DNA from: CAZRAL01 sp964598005
Lineage (GTDB): Bacteria > Pseudomonadota > Gammaproteobacteria > Burkholderiales > Usitatibacteraceae
Reading direction: 5' to 3'
NCBI GenBank assembly: GCA_964598005.1
Contig: CAZRAL010000003.1
Span: 1 to 64,000, forward strand
Length of the DNA stretch: 64,000 nucleotides
This document shows, piece by piece, positions 62,054-64,000 of the stretch (position 1 is its first letter; the number at the start of each line of letters is the position of its first letter). The notes below the pieces were generated by a model. The model did no database searches. It saw nothing but the letters and a program-made list of their open reading frames with translations, and was not told the DNA's origin. A program made the position numbers and the translations under genes.

Positions 62054-62562
62054 TCAGTGTCATACAACTCTTCGTGCCTTTTTAACAAGAAATCCCCCAA
62101 TTCGCTGTACCCCCGAAGCATGCTTGAGCACCAAATTCGACAAACTTGCTTCGTGCTGAGATAGTGTGCCTGAAGTAAGCCGGAATAGCCGACCTCAAGT
62201 ACGTCAGACCACGGGATGGTATGTGACCCGGCAAGTGGGGAGCGATAATAAATGTTTTGATCGTCGTACTCGAACGAAACAAAGAACGCCTGGTATGCGA
62301 AAAATGGCGCAGCGATCACAAATGCAGCAGCGATAACCCCCGCAATGAGCAATTGACTAGGCCTAGCATGAGCTGCGGCATACGCTACGAACAGCGCCCC
62401 AGGAACGAGTAGAGCGGCGAAAACCTTAAAGCCGATGCCATAGGTTAGCTTGCGACGTTCGCCGACGCGATGAGCGGGCTTTCTCCCCCCGCGCGCGAAC
62501 AAGTACACCGCTGCGGCGCCGACAAGGCCACTGAGAATTGGACGAACCGCATCGAATTCCAT
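62047..62562 (-). CDS. Hypothetical membrane protein (171 aa), gene-cassette product
   Basis: A protein with one short and about two long membrane segments (LSGLVGAAAVYLFARGG; GFKVFAALLVPGALFVAYA; LIAGVIAAAFVIAAPFFAYQA) followed by a soluble tail with a PH-like pattern (SFEYDDQNIYYRSPLAGSHT; IPWSDVLEVGYS). The family is unrecognised, but proteins of this type are typical integron cassette products. Start 7 bases from the core of site D; stop TAA inside site B. Confidence 0.7.
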   Translation of the reverse strand: MEFDAVRPILSGLVGAAAVYLFARGGRKPAHRVGERRKLTYGIGFKVFAALLVPGALFVAYAAAHARPSQLLIAGVIAAAFVIAAPFFAYQAFFVSFEYDDQNIYYRSPLAGSHTIPWSDVLEVGYSGLLQAHYLSTKQVCRIWCSSMLRGYSELGDFLLKRHEELYDTEP

Positions 62563-62568
62563 GTAAGA

Positions 62569-62629
62569 GTCCTAATGCTAAGCATGTGGGGCAGTCGAAG
62601 GTGCGTCTTGGTTGAGTGTAGGGTTGGGC
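62569..62629 (-). other. attC-like recombination site D (degenerate)
   Basis: A 61-bp stretch, minus strand from GCCCAAC to ATTAGGAC, lying exactly between the start of one cassette gene (62562) and the stop of the next (62634). The outer cores fit RYYYAAC and a decayed GTTRRRY; inner pairing is poor. Confidence 0.4.
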
Positions 62630-62633
62630 ATAA

Positions 62634-63080
62634 TCAATGGGTGCTCGCTTTTGCCGATAAGATTTTTTCTTTGGTGAAATAAATCCTGCATGCGTGATCT
62701 CCAACTGTAAAGGGATTGGGGGCCAAGCCATAATAATTTCCAGGATTATCGCCCAGCTCACTAAAACTAAACTCAACATCTATGTCTTCAGCCAGTCGGA
62801 CTAAATCACTTGGTTTGGTCGATGCATTTATAGATGCACAGAACATGTTAACCCTGCGAGTCACATTCAAGAATGAAGCGGTGTATATGGCAATTAACGC
62901 GAGGAAGAGAATGCTTAGATGGTTTTTTGCATATGTCCCGGAAAATACCGCAATGGTAATGCCAAGCACCCAAGTCACTAAATGCCAGCGAACGCCAAGC
63001 GATAAATATATAAAGACAACCATCAAAAGACCGAGCAAAGCAGCACTGCTCCACTTGATCATTACGATAGCTTTATTCAT
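62634..63080 (-). CDS. Hypothetical membrane protein (148 aa), gene-cassette product
   Basis: The start ATG 63080 lies three bases after the GTTGGGC core of site C, which rules out the longer upstream frame that would translate the recombination site. Three membrane helices (SSAALLGLLMVVFIYLSLG; WHLVTWVLGITIAVFSG; ILFLALIAIYTASFL) are followed by a soluble C-terminal domain of about 80 residues (IDVEFSFSELGDNPGNYYG; TVGDHACRIYFTKEKIL). Family unrecognised. The stop is just inside site D. Confidence 0.7.
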   Translation of the reverse strand: MNKAIVMIKWSSAALLGLLMVVFIYLSLGVRWHLVTWVLGITIAVFSGTYAKNHLSILFLALIAIYTASFLNVTRRVNMFCASINASTKPSDLVRLAEDIDVEFSFSELGDNPGNYYGLAPNPFTVGDHACRIYFTKEKILSAKASTH

Positions 63081-63082
63081 AT

Positions 63083-63181
63083 GCCCAACGTAAAAGTGAG
63101 GGGCCGCCGTAGCGGCGAAGCCGCGAAGGGAACCCACAAGCACAGCTTGTGGGTGGTCCCTCTAGACGGAATTATTAGAGC
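63083..63181 (-). other. attC-like recombination site C
   Basis: A 99-bp imperfect palindrome, minus strand from GCTCTAAT to GTTGGGC, with CCACAAGCTGTGCTTGTGG hairpin and a second stem CGGCTTCGCCGC. It aligns with site B nearly end to end. The stretch 63182-63303 beyond it carries another single core (CCCCTAAC at about 63293-63300, minus strand) but no clear site. Confidence 0.65.
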
Positions 63182-63303
63182 ACATTTACGCTCGACCTTA
63201 AGAGCTGTATTGATATAGCGCTCGATGACTTGGTTTGGCTCATGATAGACATAGAGGCTGACCACGATCTTCCCCGCGCCGCCATGACGTAAGTTAGGGG
63301 ATA

Positions 63304-63696
63304 TCAGGCAAACCATGCAACCATGACCATACCTACGAAATAGCACATGGTCCACCATAGGCTGCTTCGCCACTCAGGGTTTCCGTCAACGGTCGCTCCC
63401 CCGCCCGCGACTCCGATTGCGCCGATTACAAGAAGTACGTTTGTCGCCAACGAGTCTGCGACAGTATCAGCGGCCTCAGAGCCACGCACGAAACCAACAA
63501 TGAAGAAGAAGGTGGCACTAAATCCGATCATCCAAGGGTTGAACACATGTGGAAAGCCAACCCAAGCGAAAAGCCCAAGCACCACCACCGCAGTGAGCGC
63601 TCCAATCAAAGCGCCAAATGCGGAAGCGATCAGGCCAAACTTTACCCGATCAGCGGTGGTTAAAGCCTCTTGGCTCACGCCTATAGTGTTACGCAT
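63304..63696 (-). CDS. Hypothetical integral membrane protein (130 aa), gene-cassette product
   Basis: Four hydrophobic segments (IASAFGALIGALTAVVVLGL; WMIGFSATFFFIVGFVRG; LATNVLLVIGAIGVAGGG; WWTMCYFVGMVMVAWFA) after a short polar start MRNTIGVSQEAL. Family unrecognised. Its ATG overlaps the TAA of the interrupted frame upstream (TAATG), so the two were probably translated together. The stop is followed within a few bases by a CCCCTAAC core. Confidence 0.65.
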   Translation of the reverse strand: MRNTIGVSQEALTTADRVKFGLIASAFGALIGALTAVVVLGLFAWVGFPHVFNPWMIGFSATFFFIVGFVRGSEAADTVADSLATNVLLVIGAIGVAGGGATVDGNPEWRSSLWWTMCYFVGMVMVAWFA

Positions 63697-64000
63697 TATT
63701 GCTCTACCCTCGATTTGAGTAGCCTCAGTTCTTGTAGCTTTTTCGGTCGATCATAGATTGTTGTGCCGAGTGGGTGTGTTTCAGAACACATTCCAGCCTC
63801 TCCAGATTGATCAATGAAAAGTACGAATTCCACACCAGAACGCAGGAAAGAAGAGCATATTCAATTTTCTGGAATCTTGTCGACGACTTCAAGGCGGTTC
63901 ATTGTTTTTCCGTTGATTGTTTCTCTTACCTCGACCACTGCGAGGGCACAATGCCTGAAAACAGCGCCGCTTGCAAGCGTCCCTGGCGATCGAATTGTTA
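63696..64000 (-). pseudogene. Interrupted gene running off the window edge (in-frame TGA)
   Basis: On the minus strand the frame from the window end reads ALAVVEVRETINGKTMNRL then VVDKIPEN, a TGA at 63863-63861, and continues in the same frame with ICSSFLRSGVEFVLFIDQSG up to PKKLQELRLLKSRVEQ and a TAA overlapping the next ATG. Both parts look like one coding sequence, so either the gene is broken by a nonsense mutation or the downstream part is re-initiated (ATG at about 63792 with GGAGAGGCTGG upstream). The gene is partial here. Confidence 0.5.

Noticed and set aside
63182..63303. A further cassette with a 37-codon frame between site C and the 63304 gene
   Set aside because: The frame is short, has no ribosome-binding site, and only one attC core is visible.
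1..64000. tRNA, rRNA and CRISPR array
   Set aside because: No cloverleaf, rRNA segment or regularly spaced direct repeat was seen on reading both strands.

Overview
The window is a chromosomal segment of a betaproteobacterium. The evidence is gene content and order: grpE-dnaK-dnaJ; cysS next to TPR, L,D-transpeptidase, cyclophilin and lpxH genes; ribBA-ribH-nusB-thiL-pgpA; lpxD-fabZ-lpxA-lpxB-rnhB; a RibB with a dead GTP-cyclohydrolase-like tail; and a QueE with a stretched cysteine motif of the Burkholderia kind. Base composition is moderate. I saw no tRNA, rRNA or CRISPR array.

Layout. 0-2.5 kb: mmsA-mmsB (valine catabolism), bracketed by a 17-bp inverted repeat. 2.5-4.1 kb: a repeat element, a glycine-zipper outer-membrane protein and a tiny membrane protein. 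4.2-11.3 kb: a type III restriction-modification locus (res, an AlbA/Schlafen-type ATPase gene, mod). 11.4-16.4 kb: leucine catabolism genes liuD-liuC-(DUF559)-liuB. 16.5-17.7 kb: panB and a small holin-like membrane protein. 17.8-21.8 kb: the Hsp70 operon with two sigma-32-type promoters. 22-29.6 kb: a solute-binding protein, cysS, a TPR/L,D-transpeptidase/cyclophilin/TPR cluster and lpxH. 30-34.6 kb: riboflavin, NusB, thiamine and phospholipid genes in coupled pairs. 34.7-42 kb: secreted or accessory proteins (metalloprotease, S33 hydrolase, YwqK-like repeat protein) and an IS3 relic. 42.2-46.9 kb: an ABC-2 exporter, a DinG helicase and a lipoprotein. 47.3-53.1 kb: lipid A, RNase HII, rRNA/tRNA methyltransferase, queuosine-precursor transporter and SemiSWEET genes. 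53.2-58.3 kb: a DUF4397 lipoprotein, a GDSL autotransporter and a lone phage-type LexA-like repressor with its operators. 58.6-61.2 kb: prfC, queE, queD. 61.5-64 kb: a series of small membrane or hypothetical genes, all on the minus strand and separated by attC-like sites, best read as an integron gene-cassette array without a visible integrase.

The segment also carries at least three families of short non-coding mobile-element-like repeats with terminal inverted repeats (called A, B and C here), plus G/C-tract palindromes. These sit in intergenic gaps next to promoters and ribosome-binding sites. In front of ribBA one element directly abuts a truncated copy of another. In front of the DUF559 gene a long palindrome supplies the ribosome-binding region.

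The most unusual points are the cassette array with an interrupted gene at its outer end, the AlbA/ATPase gene inside the type III locus with a perfect inverted repeat ahead of mod, the QueD homologue with tyrosine at the catalytic cysteine position, and the operator-like palindromes between a LexA-like repressor and a divergent 54-codon gene.
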